Shown here: positions 1 through 9,144 of the stretch, piece after piece
Position numbering within the stretch: the first letter of the stretch is position 1
Layout of the letters: each line of letters begins with the position of its first letter
DNA from: Leptasterias polaris
Taxonomy: Eukaryota; Echinodermata; Asteroidea; Forcipulatida; Asteriidae
DNA: 64,000 nt
Reading direction: 5' to 3'
Assembly (NCBI GenBank): GCA_037783415.1
Contig: JAZGTN010000071.1
Location: 4,533,501-4,597,500, forward strand
The notes under the pieces: generated by a model
The model's input: only the letters and a program-made list of their open reading frames with translations
Told to the model about the DNA's origin: nothing
Databases searched by the model: none
Made by a program: the position numbers and the translations under genes

Positions 1-33
1 ATAAATTTTCATTAATGCTTTGTTTTGAAACAG

Positions 34-147
34 CTTTCCGATGTTGTCCTGATCAGTTTACCTGTGCCAATGGCCAGTGTATTGAGAATATTTTTCTATG
101 CGATGGATTGCCTGATTGTGCTGATAACTCAGATGAGTACAGTTGTC
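34..147 (+). CDS. Exon: LDL-receptor class A domain 1 (gene continues upstream)
   Basis: This exon encodes an LDLa module, a small Ca-binding, disulfide-rich extracellular domain that usually binds ligands. The acceptor is the AG at 32-33 and the donor is gtaagt at 148. It is entered and left in phase 1 (38 codons). The translation shows the LDLa pattern CANGQC...[16 protein letters not shown], including the acidic Ca-binding SDE motif. It carries one extra Cys (CC at the start), giving seven instead of six. No signal peptide or start codon lies in the window upstream, so the N-terminus of the protein is outside. The upstream ATG at 15 lies in the intron and is not a start. Domain identity is clear; the ligand is unknown. 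Confidence 0.88.
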
Positions 148-932
148 GTAAGTCAAGAGTTTCTTTTGAATTTTTATTTAATAACAAAAAGTTAACTGTT
201 TCAAGCCTGTTTTGCTAACCTAACTGACCTGTCATGTAAAAGCAAAATATTGTTGACACATTAGAGACCAATTCATATTCCCAGACATTGCTACTGATTG
301 CTGATTTTTTGCCCCGTTATTTTCAGGAAAAATGTTAAGAAATCGATTAAGAAACAGAATGCATGGTTTTGTTTTAGAATTGTACATTGTATGTTTACTT
401 GGGAAACGATGACAAATGTCAAGTTGGTCCAATACCTTTTCTTTGACCCTCTTGTTTGAGCGAAAGTATGTCAAATATTGTGGTTCAATTTCCAGCCCCT
501 ATGGGCATTTTGGTACAAGCCGCTTGCAGCCACTATGGTCACTAAAGGGACAATGACCCCATGCTTTGACCCAAGCAGAGTCTTTATCAAATGCTGCTTT
601 TTATTTTATAACAGTTTCAATGTAACGTAGCTTCTGATATTTGTTGATATTTAGCAATTGTGCTTGCAAATGCAAATTGTACAAACCCATTTTATGATTT
701 GTTTAATTTTTTTTAAATCAAGCCCAATCTGAATACTTATAAGAGTTGGCTGTTGCAAACCTGTTTTGCATAATTTTTGTTTAGCTTACAGTAACTGTTG
801 ATATATAGCAATTTTGCTTGAAAGGTACAAAATGTACAAACCCACTTCATGATTCGTTAGCATCTTGTAAAATAAAGCCCATTTGGAATTCGTAATTGAT
901 TTATTAATTAATTAATTTTGTTTTTACAAAAG
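148..932 (+). other. Intron between LDLa 1 and LDLa 2
   Basis: AT-rich, no coding signal on either strand that I can support. It contains an imperfect direct repeat (listed separately). GT donor at 148; acceptor AG at 931-932. Confidence 0.8.
642..892. repeat. Imperfect intronic direct repeat, two copies of about 95 bp
   Basis: About 642-738 and 796-892 are similar at an offset of about 154 bp. Shared blocks include tgttgatat-tagcaatt, ttgtacaaaccca with a following atgatt, and an aagccca block near the end. This looks like an old local duplication; I recognise no element family. Confidence 0.7.
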
Positions 933-1055
933 CATCACCTAAATGTGGGAGAGATGAATTCCAATGTGAGAAGGGTCACTGCATCCCGAGTCACTACAAA
1001 TGTGATGGTCAGTATGACTGTGGTTTCAATGACACAACGGATGAAGAAAACTGCA
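933..1055 (+). CDS. Exon: LDL-receptor class A domain 2
   Basis: The exon is 41 codons, phase 1 in and phase 1 out, with acceptor AG at 931-932 and donor gtaagt at 1056. The translation runs from [10 protein letters not shown] through [10 protein letters not shown] to [12 protein letters not shown]. All six LDLa cysteines are present (the last at 1052-1054). The Ca-binding loop is odd: the usual GDGSDE is replaced by a longer GFNDTTDEE, which keeps the terminal acidic pair, so Ca binding may still occur. It also contains an Asn-Asp-Thr sequon, a possible N-glycosylation site inside the loop. Confidence 0.88.
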
Positions 1056-1212
1056 GTAAGTCAAAGAATCTGCGAATCAAAATCGCTTAAGAAAAGAATA
1101 TACTTGAATTTCAAACTTCACCCTGTTATTTTGCAAGGATGCATGGAAATTTAGTTTTTTATTGTGTGTATTATTACTTTACAACACACTAAAAGTATCC
1201 ACATTGTATATT

Positions 1213-1306
1213 GTTGTAAACATGCATTCTTATTGTTATTAAGTTGTAAACATGCATTCTTATTGTTATTAAGTTGTAAACATGCATTCTTATTGTTATT
1301 AAGTTG
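1213..1306. repeat. 30-bp tandem repeat, about 3.1 copies
   Basis: The unit beginning gttgtaaacatgcattctta is repeated at a 30-bp period three times with no mismatches, then a partial fourth copy (aagttg) before divergence. It is an intronic minisatellite. Confidence 0.95.
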
Positions 1307-1309
1307 ATC

Positions 1310-1562
1310 CTAGGTTTGGGGTTGAGGGGGCAGGTTTAACAGGACTTTTTTCTTCCTTGAGGGTCGGACAGGGGCAGGTATGGGTGAAAGAGAGCGTTTC
1401 TTGTGTCCCTGAACTTCTAACATCTTTCTCGTAACTTCTTGGATTTTCATGTTTCCTTATTAGTTAGTTTTGTAATGCCGTTTTTCATTGATATTTTGTT
1501 ACTTATTTAATTTGTATTCATTATGGAAGCTATAAAAAAGTATATCAAATAAACTTGAATTG
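1310..1562 (+). mobile_element. Possible 3' remnant of a non-LTR retrotransposon
   Basis: No reading frame remains. The region ends with an AATAAA-like motif followed by cttgaattg, a tail style common in LINE 3' ends of many invertebrates. This is a weak call based only on the tail; it could be ordinary intron. Confidence 0.2.
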
Positions 1563-1971
1563 AGGCAGTTTTCATTTAATCAGTTCAAGGCATAGTCACA
1601 GAAGAAAGATTATTCACGCTTAATTTTCAAATAATGTTGTCTGAAACAGTAGGATACTTTTAGAAAAAATACCATTATGTGAAAGCAATGTATTCATTTT
1701 TAATGCAGTGGAGTTGGTTGAGTCAGAGTTGACTTCAAAAATAACCTTCAGGTTGCAAAAACAACTTTCTGTCAAAATTGGCATGATATATATTGTAGTT
1801 AAAATGTTCACCATTGTATGAAAGTGAACACACGATAAATGTCACACAAAAAGTTAGTCATTTTTAGAAACAATTTTGGGAATTAATATCATGAAGTTAA
1901 GGCTAGCTGTGACAAGGCTATAAAGCTTGATATATCTTTAGCTGACAAGTGTTTTTATATTTTATTTCTAG

Positions 1972-2091
1972 CACCAACATGTGGAATTCGTGAGTTTAAG
2001 TGCAGTAGGAATGGTCTGTGTTTGCCGTTAACTCACCAATGCGATGGCCATGATGATTGTGGAGATGGTAGTGATGAATTTAATTGCAAGA
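1972..2091 (+). CDS. Exon: LDL-receptor class A domain 3
   Basis: The exon is 40 codons in phase 1-1, with acceptor ctag ending at 1971 and donor gtaaga at 2092. The translation runs [25 protein letters not shown] and [10 protein letters not shown]. It has six cysteines and a textbook [13 protein letters not shown] calcium loop, the most canonical LDLa of the six along with domain 6. It probably folds and binds Ca normally. Confidence 0.92.
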
Positions 2092-2396
2092 GTAAGATCA
2101 GTTAAAGATATCTAACTTGTTTTTATTATTGTTTGGGGGTTTCACAAAGATCTAAGATTGATCTAAACTTCAAATCAATCTTAATTGCTAAGCAAAGTGT
2201 GATGTCACAATGCAAATCACTATGGTAAATACTGACAACTCATCTGAAGATGAATCACTAAATTAGTAGCATTCTGCCGCCCCCACAAGCAAATTACCTT
2301 TTTTCCCCTCCTCTTAAAGCAACTCAATAGATCCACCTTTGTTCATCTTGGTAGCAGTGGTTTGAATTTAATTTGTTTTAAAAATTTATTTTGTAG
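2092..2396 (+). other. Intron between LDLa 3 and LDLa 4
   Basis: Non-coding, 305 bp. I see nothing in it beyond splice signals (gtaaga donor, ttttgtag acceptor). Confidence 0.75.
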
Positions 2397-2519
2397 AGTG
2401 TAGTTGTCAAGATAAGTTCACCTGTTTAGACTGTAGTCGATGCTTACCACTGAACCAAGTTTGTGACGGAACTCCACAATGTGATGACGCTTCAGATGAA
2501 TCAGAGAAATATTGTGGAT
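2397..2519 (+). CDS. Exon: LDL-receptor class A domain 4 (divergent)
   Basis: The exon is 41 codons in phase 1-1, with acceptor tttgtag ending at 2396 and donor gtaagt at 2520. The translation contains CSCQDKFTC, CSRCLPLNQVCDG, CDDASDESEKYCG. It has eight cysteines rather than six. The acidic loop is CDDASDESE, still with Asp/Glu at the calcium positions, and the last Cys is shifted. It is clearly an LDLa relative but with an altered disulfide pattern. Confidence 0.82.
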
Positions 2520-2784
2520 GTAAGTATCGAAAGGTTAAAAGGTCATAGTTTATGGGTCATGTTTTAGATGATATCAGCTTATAACTTTATTCTGTCGGAA
2601 TCAAACTTTTCTAAAAGGTTTGATAGTGTGTAAAGCATGTAACAAATTAATGGCAAGCCAAATTAAACAATTGCTTGGTACTGCAGACCATCATGAACAG
2701 ATATTTTCATTTCCAAATAAGTACTTTTAACACTTTTTAGGACCTTATTTTTCTCATGAAAATCCTTTCTGTCTTTATGTACAG

Positions 2785-2895
2785 CTTGTAAATACCATTT
2801 GTGCAACTCTGGTGAATGCATTACTTTTGACAAACTGTGTAATGAGGTCTATGATTGCAAAAACGGTGAAGATGAACAGGATTGCTTCAAATCAA
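2785..2895 (+). CDS. Exon: LDL-receptor class A domain 5
   Basis: The exon is 37 codons in phase 1-1, with acceptor tacag ending at 2784 and donor gtaaga at 2896. The translation runs CKYHLC, NSGECITFDKLCNEVYDC, KNGEDEQDC. Six cysteines are present. The usual CDG is CNE and the loop is KNGEDEQD, so some calcium ligands are changed while the final acidic pair is kept. The intron before it (2520-2784) shows nothing notable. Confidence 0.85.
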
Positions 2896-3469
2896 GTAAG
2901 ACACCATCAAATAAAACAACATTATTTATCCTTATTAGTGCTATTGGTATTTTGGAGTAAATTAAAAAGTTTACAATTCCTTAAATGATTTAAAGATGAT
3001 TCGTGTTGCATCAAAAAACAACAAAATATCAACAAACCTTGGAAATAGTTTGATAATGTTGTCCTTTTTTATAGTTTCTTTCGTGGGGGGAAAAAAGAGG
3101 TGGAAAAAGTTTGATAATTGCAAAGATAGAGAAGACAAACGGCTGCTTTGAAAAAACAATCTGGGCCCAATTTCATAGAGCTGCTTAAGCAGAAAATATT
3201 GCTTAACAATTGTCTTCTAAGCAGAAATGAGCAGGATACCAGTCACAAATTGTACATGTGAAATGGTAGTTTGGCCGGTAACCTTGTTCTGGTAAGCAAA
3301 ATTTTGTTGTGCTTAGCTACTGTTTGTGCTCAAGAAGCTCTATGAAATTCGGCCTAGTACACCAGCTTGATAATTTTGATAATTACAGCAATTTGTTTCT
3401 CTAGAAACAAGATAAAAACTAATCTGGATGAAATTGATGTTTTTGTTTGGGTGTTGTTAATCATTTTAG
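2896..3469 (+). other. Intron between LDLa 5 and LDLa 6
   Basis: Non-coding apart from a MITE-like inverted-repeat element at 3163-3355 (listed separately). Confidence 0.75.
3163..3355. mobile_element. MITE-like element with terminal inverted repeats
   Basis: The left end (gggcccaatttcatagagct, continuing gcttaag) is matched at the right end by the reverse complement of ctcaagaagctctatgaaat followed by tcggcct. This gives about 27-bp inverted repeats with a few mismatches. The element is about 193 bp, has no coding capacity and sits in an intron. It looks like a non-autonomous DNA transposon; I found no clear target-site duplication, and family assignment needs a repeat library. Confidence 0.6.
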
Positions 3470-3580
3470 CACCGGTGCCTTTTTGTAAAGACTTTACTTG
3501 TGATAATGGGAAGTGTATTCCAACGGCTTATGTTTGTGACCGGACCGATGACTGTGGTGATGGATCTGATGAAAGTAACT
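3470..3580 (+). CDS. Exon: LDL-receptor class A domain 6
   Basis: The exon is 37 codons in phase 1-1, with acceptor ttttag ending at 3469 and donor gtaagt at 3581. The translation contains [19 protein letters not shown] and CGDGSDESN, with a canonical calcium loop. The sixth cysteine codon is split by the intron: the T is at 3580 and GT comes from the next exon at 4022. This supports the joining to the microexon at 4022-4051. It closes the LDLa cluster. Confidence 0.9.
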
Positions 3581-4021
3581 GTAAGTTTTATTAAAAAGGT
3601 TGTGTAAAATGTAAATTGCTGTTTCAACATATAGATCTAATTTTATTTTTGATGCCTCTTCAAAATATTCCCACATACCTTGAGAGCTACAATTGAAAGG
3701 CTCTTTGCAAATCAAAAAAGCTTTGTCATTTCAAACATTAACTTCCAGGCCTATCATTATACTTGATCAATAGTTGCAAATGAACAAAATATACCAAAGT
3801 AAACGCCTTAGTTTACACCTTGTTATGACACAAGGAAAGTCAATTGACTCGAAACACATTTTTCAAGACAAATATGATGACAATCTTGAATAAATCATGG
3901 GTAATACCTGGGATTGTTTTTGTGGAGAATTTTGTCTTGGAAGAAACAGTAAAAATTATTTAATTTCAAAAATAATTACCATAAAATGGACTAACTTCAT
4001 GTAACATTCTCCATTTTACAG
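3581..4021 (+). other. Intron between LDLa 6 and the linker microexon
   Basis: AT-rich and non-coding; I see nothing else in it. Confidence 0.7.
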
Positions 4022-4051
4022 GTACCACTGTGGCAAAAGTATCAACATCAG
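4022..4051 (+). CDS. Microexon (10 codons), start of Thr-rich linker
   Basis: The acceptor is ttttacag ending at 4021 and the donor is gtaaac at 4052; the exon is phase 1-1. Its first two bases complete the last LDLa 6 cysteine (T+GT). The translation is CTTVAKVSTSG. Restoring the Cys codon exactly is good evidence that this tiny exon is real. Confidence 0.75.
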
Positions 4052-4752
4052 GTAAACCAATTAGACAGATTTATCATTATAATTACAATTTGATTGAATA
4101 TTTGCTGCAATAAATTGATGCAAAAATAGTTAATGCCTGATGGCAGAGTCTTTCTTGAAGGCTAAATGGCAACACAACCCACATAAACAGATATACAAGT
4201 GTAACAGAAGCAGTAAAATGGAAAAGCGTGAATAGAGAGAGAGAGGCCGAAAGCAAACGAAAAAAGCAAGGGGTAAGCAAGGAGTAAGGAGACACGGGGG
4301 GATGGGGTTAAAGGGAAGGGGCTGGTTTGACAAGAGGTTGGAAAGACAGAACAACATTAAGGGTGGGAAGAGGGAGACAAAGTAATTAATTAGTGAATGA
4401 GGCTAACTAAAACAGATGATATCTGGGGGGAAAAAGAGAAAGCAAAGACAAAATGTTATTAGTCATTTCCTTCTTGGATGTTCAGACCATGAGGTTGAAT
4501 GGTCTGAAGGTGCCTTATCCACAGTTTCTCCCCACTCAGAAAAACATTCTCTGTGGTTACCTAGGGCCTCAATGCCCTGTAAAATCATGTAATAAATGGA
4601 ATGAATAGGAAGATTGAACTAATGTCATACAGGTGTATCCAGCTTTTGGGTGTTGACTGTGGATCTGGGGCCGTAGAAAAGCCTCTCGAGTATAGATCTT
4701 GGTAACAAAGAAATAATCTTAATTGTTTAACTTCTTTATTATCCCTCTACAG
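4052..4752 (+). other. Intron with a purine-rich tract
   Basis: Non-coding. About 4218-4445 is strongly biased to A/G on the + strand (gaga, aaggg and ggggg runs). A short hairpin (gaccat...atggtc) lies near 4485-4504. No gene recognised. Confidence 0.7.
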
Positions 4753-4890
4753 TAGTTCCTGTGTTTATAACAACCACACCTGGTTCCTTCATAACAACGA
4801 AAAATGACAAAACTCAATCGATTCTAACTGCAAATGCAGAAGCGTTCACCAAAGGAACAACATCTCGACCGATTATAGCTACGATTCCAG
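4753..4890 (+). CDS. Exon: Thr-rich linker between the LDLa cluster and the repeats
   Basis: The exon is 46 codons in phase 1-1, with acceptor ctacag ending at 4752 and donor gtatgt at 4891. It is rich in Thr, with motifs such as FITTTPGSFITTK and KGTTSRPII, and ends in IPG just as the A-type linker exons end in TPG. It has no cysteines, so it is likely an extended O-glycosylated stalk. It is single-copy and does not belong to the repeats. Confidence 0.8.
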
Positions 4891-5002
4891 GTATGTTTAG
4901 GTTATTGGATGTGACAAGAAATTTGACATAAAATAGGGTTTACTTGAAAAACAAATTGTCTAATGGACTTGAAATTTCGTTTGACTTAATTTTGAAAAGT
5001 AG

Positions 5003-5164
5003 AAGTTACGACAGTGACATCTGAGCCACTGAGAGACCAGCCGAGGGCAACTGCTCCGAGTAAAGTCAAAGTGACAAGAACGAATGTTGTGACGACTCCC
5101 CTTGGCACAACCACGGAGGAGACAACAACTATCAAAACAACTTCGCCTGCATCAGCAACGACAG
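5003..5164 (+). CDS. 1,990-bp block 1, exon D' (Thr-rich linker)
   Basis: The exon is 54 codons, phase 1-1. I chose the acceptor gtag ending at 5002 because it gives the EVTT start that parallels EVSTT of the D exons in the main array. The donor is gtgaga at 5165. Motifs: PSKVKVTRTNVVTTPLGTTT and EETTTIKTTSP. Like all linker exons it lacks Cys and is dominated by Thr, Val and Pro, a mucin-like composition. Confidence 0.85.
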
Positions 5165-5308
5165 GTGAGACCTTGAAAATAGTTGGTAGAGACTAACAGA
5201 ACTGATTGCAATTGGCTGTCATTTCAGCGGGCATTAAATCTGTGCTATGCTTTGGAAAACAAAATGAAAAGAAACTGCCAATGAGTTTGTCTGTACCTTT
5301 TAATGCAG

Positions 5309-5903
5309 AGTATTGCTTGGAGCTGATGGATGCGGATAGCGGACTGGAAAAGGGAAGGAGCGCCCAGTTGTCCAGCTCTGGAAACCAGACAGAGATGGAG
5401 CCACAGGATCCTTGGACTGTCTCGCCTGTCGACCCAGACGCGCCTGAAGACAGACCGAGCTTGTCTGTCAGCTTTACAAGAGCATCTGTTGTGCGTGGGT
5501 TGAGAGTACGATTGATCCCTGACACTGTCAAGGCCGACAGTATCTCAGAAGAAGGTTCAAACTCAAAATCTGTTGTCATCAGTTTGACACTGTTTGCCAA
5601 GAAGGTCGGAGACAGCGAGTCCAAAGCTGTAGTGGATGAAGCTGGGGAGCCAAAGGTAAGCATCTTTGTTTTTGGACCTGTAACTCTGTGCTCGATAATG
5701 CTTGAAAGTAAAGGTTGATCATTGTGTTCACTTTTTGATTTCTTTACAGACGATAAGATTTACTTTTCAAGGGGTTGATGCTGCGAAACAAATAGTGCTG
5801 AGAGAGAGGCTTGAAAATGTCCTCGAACTCCGTTCTGAAGTGAGGCAACTTTCCACAGACAGCCCTGTTGTTTTAAGGCTGGATTTCCTTGGTTGTGCTG
5901 AGG
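5309..5903 (+). CDS. 1,990-bp block 1, exons B1'+C1': Cys-bounded globular domain, long form
   Basis: Exon B1' is 5309-5655 (phase 1 in, phase 0 out) and exon C1' is 5750-5903 (phase 0 in, phase 1 out). Together they encode about 167 residues, starting YCLELMD and ending VVLRLDFLGCAEG. One Cys lies near each end, as in F5/8-type-C domains, and the core has alternating hydrophobics (VVRGLRVRLIP, VVISLTLFAKK). B1' is 347 nt, longer than B2' (314) and B (311). The SGNQTE sequence carries an N-glycosylation sequon. The fold assignment is inference; the function is unknown. Confidence 0.8.
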
Positions 5904-6018
5904 GTAAGTCCTTAATCTTGAGTTGAGTTTTTCTTAGAGGAGATTTGTCTCGTGAAAATTAGTGTCAAGAAGTGAATGTTATTTTGATCAGGAAATCTTG
6001 TGACTTTTGCATTTGTAG

Positions 6019-6174
6019 CAGGCAAAACGACTACAACGGTTTCAACTGTGACGACAACAACGACTGGTCCCGCCATGACAACGGAAGAAGTGAAAACCAC
6101 TACCGTTGTTACTCCATTGGGAGAAGAGACAACAACAGTAACAACATCTTTGCCAACGTTGTCTACAACTCCAG
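6019..6174 (+). CDS. 1,990-bp block 1, exon A' (Thr-rich linker)
   Basis: The exon is 52 codons, or 51 if the second AG of the tandem acceptor tagcag (6016-6021) is used; both keep phase 1. The donor is a standard GT (gtgggg at 6175). The translation includes GKTTTTVSTVTTTTTGP and ends LSTTPG. It is the counterpart of exon A of the main array, whose donor is GC instead. Confidence 0.85.
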
Positions 6175-6303
6175 GTGGGGTATTTTCTTGAGAATCTGAC
6201 TTTTTCTGTTGAGCATTGTGGAGCATAGAGTGCTTGCCCTTGGAGAAGTAGCCTGAAATAGCGTACAAAGTGTTTATGATTTTGGTATGTTTAATGTCTG
6301 CAG

Positions 6304-6887
6304 GGTATTGCCTGGAGCCAATGGATGAAGAGGAAGCACTAGATGAAAAGCGAATTGTCGAGGGTAGGTCTACAATTGATGAGCTGAGTGGATCCTGGTT
6401 GTTGGAAGCCCCTGTATCGCAGGACAGAGACCTGACTCCAAAACTGATCTTTGAATACGCAAAGCCGTCAGTCGTCAGAGGAATCAGGCTGGAATACAGA
6501 TCAGACATTCCTGATAACATGACTGTTGAACCTTTGAAGATCAGTTTTATTGTGTCATCCAAGAAGCCTGGAGATGAGGTGTTTACTGAAGTTTCTCAAG
6601 CGGAGGTGAACCAACCAGTAAGTGGTTATGTTGTGAATGTTCACTTGCTGGCATAGATTTGACTGGACATGATCATTCCAAAACTCTTTGTTTTGTGCGG
6701 TTGATGTTATTGTGTTTTGCTTGTGTGTAGGTAATGACTGCTGCTCTTGAGGCACGAAAAGCCATGACGAACATGTTACCAGACGTCTCCTCCTTGGAAG
6801 AAGTGACTATCCTTCGCCTGGAGGTGGTCAATGTTAGTGCTGCGGATTTACTCAAGTTGAATGTGGCCATCTTGGGATGCACAAAAG
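6304..6887 (+). CDS. 1,990-bp block 1, exons B2'+C2': Cys-bounded globular domain
   Basis: Exon B2' is 6304-6617 (1 to 0) and exon C2' is 6731-6887 (0 to 1). The product is 157 residues, starting YCLEPMDEEEALDE and ending KLNVAILGCTKG. It is clearly orthologous to the BC domain of the main array (PSVVRGIRLEY versus PSVVKGIRLKL; PGDEVFTEV versus PGDEKFTEV). It carries the sequons NMT and NVS. The shared sequence makes this the closest outgroup to the array units. Confidence 0.82.
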
Positions 6888-6992
6888 GTAAGAATTTCGC
6901 TTTTGGAAAACCGACATCCTGTTAAGAAGACTTAGAAAGGCTGGTGTGTAGTTAATTATTTTGTGTTTGTTTGCTCTATTTTTGAAAAGTAG

Positions 6993-7154
6993 AAGTTACG
7001 ACAGTGACATCTGAGCCACTGAGAGACCAACCGAGGGCAACTGCTCCGAGTAAAGTCAAAGTGACAAGAACGAATGTTGTGACGACTCCCCTTGGCACAA
7101 CCACGGAGGAGACAACAACTATCAAAACAACTTCGCCTGCATCAGCAACGACAG
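6993..7154 (+). CDS. 1,990-bp block 2, exon D'
   Basis: Exact 1,990-bp-shifted counterpart of 5003-5164, with the same splice sites and translation. Phase 1-1. Confidence 0.85.
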
Positions 7155-7298
7155 GTGAGACCTTGAAAATAGTTGGTAGAGACTAACAGAACTGATTGCA
7201 ATTGGCTGTCATTTCAGCGGGCATTAAATCTGTGCTATACTTTGGAAAACAAAATGAAAAGAAACTGCCAACGGGTTTGTCTGTACCTTTTAATGCAG

Positions 7299-7893
7299 AG
7301 TATTGCTTGGAGCTGATGGATGCGGATAGCGGACTGGAAAAGGGAAGGAGCGCCCAGTTGTCCAGCTCTGGAAACCAGACAGAGATGGAGCCACAGGATC
7401 CTTGGACTGTCTCGCCTGTCAACCAAGACGCGCCTGAAGACAGACCGAGCTTGTCTGTCAGCTTCACAAGAGCATCTGTTGTGCGTGGGTTGAGAGTACG
7501 ATTGATCCCTGACACTGTCAAGGCCGACAGTATCTCAGAAGAAGGTTCAAACTCAAAATCTGTTGTCATCAGTTTGACACTGTTTGCCAAGAAGGTCGGA
7601 GACAGCGAGTCCAAAGCTGTAGTGGATGAAGCTGGGGAGCCAAAGGTAAGCATCTTTGTTTTTGGACCTGTAACTCTGTGCTCGATAATGCTTGAAAGTA
7701 AAGGTTGATCATTGTGTTCACTTTTTGATTTCTTTACAGACGATAAGATTTGCTTTTCAAGGGGTTGATGCTGCGAAACAAATAGTGCTGAGAGAGAGGC
7801 TTGAAAATGTCCTCGAACTCCGTTCTGAAGTGAGGCAACTTTCCACAGACAGCCCTGTTGTTTTAAGGCTGGATTTCCTTGGTTGTGCTGAGG
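7299..7893 (+). CDS. 1,990-bp block 2, exons B1'+C1'
   Basis: Exons are 7299-7645 and 7740-7893. The sequence is nearly identical to block 1; amino-acid changes seen are VDPDAP to VNQDAP and RFTFQG to RFAFQG. Both cysteines and the frame are intact. Confidence 0.8.
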
Positions 7894-8008
7894 GTAAGTC
7901 CTTAATCTTGAGTTGAGTTTTTCCTAGAGGAGATTTGTCTCGTGAAAATTTGTGTCAAGAAGTGAATGTTATTTTGATCAGGAAATCTCGTGACTTTTGC
8001 ATTTGTAG

Positions 8009-8164
8009 CAGGCAAAACAACTACAACGGTTTCAACTGTGACGACAACAACGACTGGTCCCGCCATGACAACAGAAGAAGTGAAAACCACTACTGTTGTT
8101 ACTCCATTGGGAGAAGAGACAACAACAGTAACAACATCTTTGCCAACGTTGTCTACAACTCCAG
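8009..8164 (+). CDS. 1,990-bp block 2, exon A'
   Basis: Counterpart of 6019-6174, again with a tandem tagcag acceptor (8006-8011) and a GT donor (gtgagg at 8165). Confidence 0.85.
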
Positions 8165-8293
8165 GTGAGGTATTTTCTTGAGAATCTGACTTTTTCTGTT
8201 GAGCATTGTGGAGCATAGAGTGCTTGCCCTTGGAGAAGTAGCCTGAAATAGCGTACAAAGTGTTTATGATTTTGGTATGTTTAATGTCTGCAG

Positions 8294-8877
8294 GGTATTG
8301 CCTGGAGCCAATGGATGAAGAGGAAGCACTAGATGAAAAGCGAATTGCCGAGGGTAGGTCTACAATTGATGAGCCGAGTGGATCCTGGTTGTTGGAAGCC
8401 CCCGTATCGCAGGACAGAGACCTGACTCCAAAACTGATCTTTGAATACGCAAAGCCGTCAGTCGTCAGAGGAATCAGGCTGGAATACAGATCAGACATTC
8501 CTGATAACATGACTGTTGAACCTTTGAAGATCAGTTTTATTGTGTCATCCAAGAAGCCTGGAGATGAGGTGTTTACTGAAGTTTCTCAAGCGGAGGTGAA
8601 CCAACCAGTGAGTGGTTATGTTGTGAATGTTCACTTGCTGGCATAGTTTTGACTGGACATGATCATTCCAAAACTCTTTGTTTTGTGCGGTTGATGTTAT
8701 TGTGTTTTGCTTGTGTGTAGGTAATGACTGCTGCTCTTGAGGCACGAAAAGCCATGACGAACATGTTACCAGACGTCTCCTCCTTGGAAGAAGTGACTGT
8801 CCTTCGCCTGGAGGTGGTCAATGTTAGTGCTGCGGATTTACTCATGTTGAATGTGGCCATCTTGGGATGCACAAAAG
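8294..8877 (+). CDS. 1,990-bp block 2, exons B2'+C2'
   Basis: Exons are 8294-8607 (donor gtgagt, versus gtaagt in block 1) and 8721-8877. Changes from block 1 include RIVEGR to RIAEGR, DELSGS to DEPSGS, and LLKLNV to LLMLNV. The frame is open. Confidence 0.82.
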
Positions 8878-8982
8878 GTAAGAATTTCGCTTTTGGAAAA
8901 CCAACATCCTGTTAAGAAGACTTAGAAAGGCTGGTGTGTAGTTAATTATTTTGTGTTTGTTTGCTCTATTTTTGAAAAGTAG

Positions 8983-9144
8983 AAGTTACGACAGTGACAT
9001 CTGAGCCACTGAGAGACCAACCGAGGGCAACTGCTCCGAGTAAAGTCAAAGTGACAAGAATGAATGTTGTGACGACTCCCCTTGGCACAACCACGGAGGA
9101 GACAACAACTATCAAAACAACTTTGCCTGCATCAGCAACGACAG
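8983..9144 (+). CDS. Truncated third block, exon D'
   Basis: The splice sites match the other D' exons (acceptor gtag ending 8982, donor gtgaga at 9145). Changes: RTNVV to RMNVV, and TTSPAS to TTLPAS. Its phase-1 end can join exon A at 9520 in frame, skipping the decayed region between. Confidence 0.8.

Larger units (their letters stand above)
1056..1971 (+). other. Intron between LDLa 2 and LDLa 3
   Basis: Non-coding. It holds a 30-bp tandem repeat (1213-1306). After that, about 1310-1560, lies a stretch ending in atcaaataaacttgaattg, which looks like the 3' tail of an old non-LTR retrotransposon. That resemblance is from tail composition only. Nothing else recognised. Confidence 0.7.
5003..8992 (+). 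repeat. Tandem 1,990-bp blocks, two full copies
   Basis: All splice sites and exons recur at exactly 1,990 bp: 5003 to 6993, 5309 to 7299, 6304 to 8294. Exon order in each block is D'-B1'-C1'-A'-B2'-C2', that is, two globular domains and two linkers. Introns are also nearly identical, so the duplication is recent relative to the divergence of B1'C1' from B2'C2'. A third copy starts at 8983 but breaks at about 9190. Confidence 0.95.

Noticed and set aside
15..33. ATG at 15 as the start of the LDLa protein
   Set aside because: It lies upstream of an acceptor in AT-rich intron sequence and gives no signal peptide; the exon is entered in phase 1 like its neighbours.
4083..4357. Hydrophobic minus-strand open frames in the purine-rich intron tract
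   Set aside because: They arise from reading a purine-rich tract backwards (Leu/Phe/Ser/Pro-rich); no splice, domain or start evidence.
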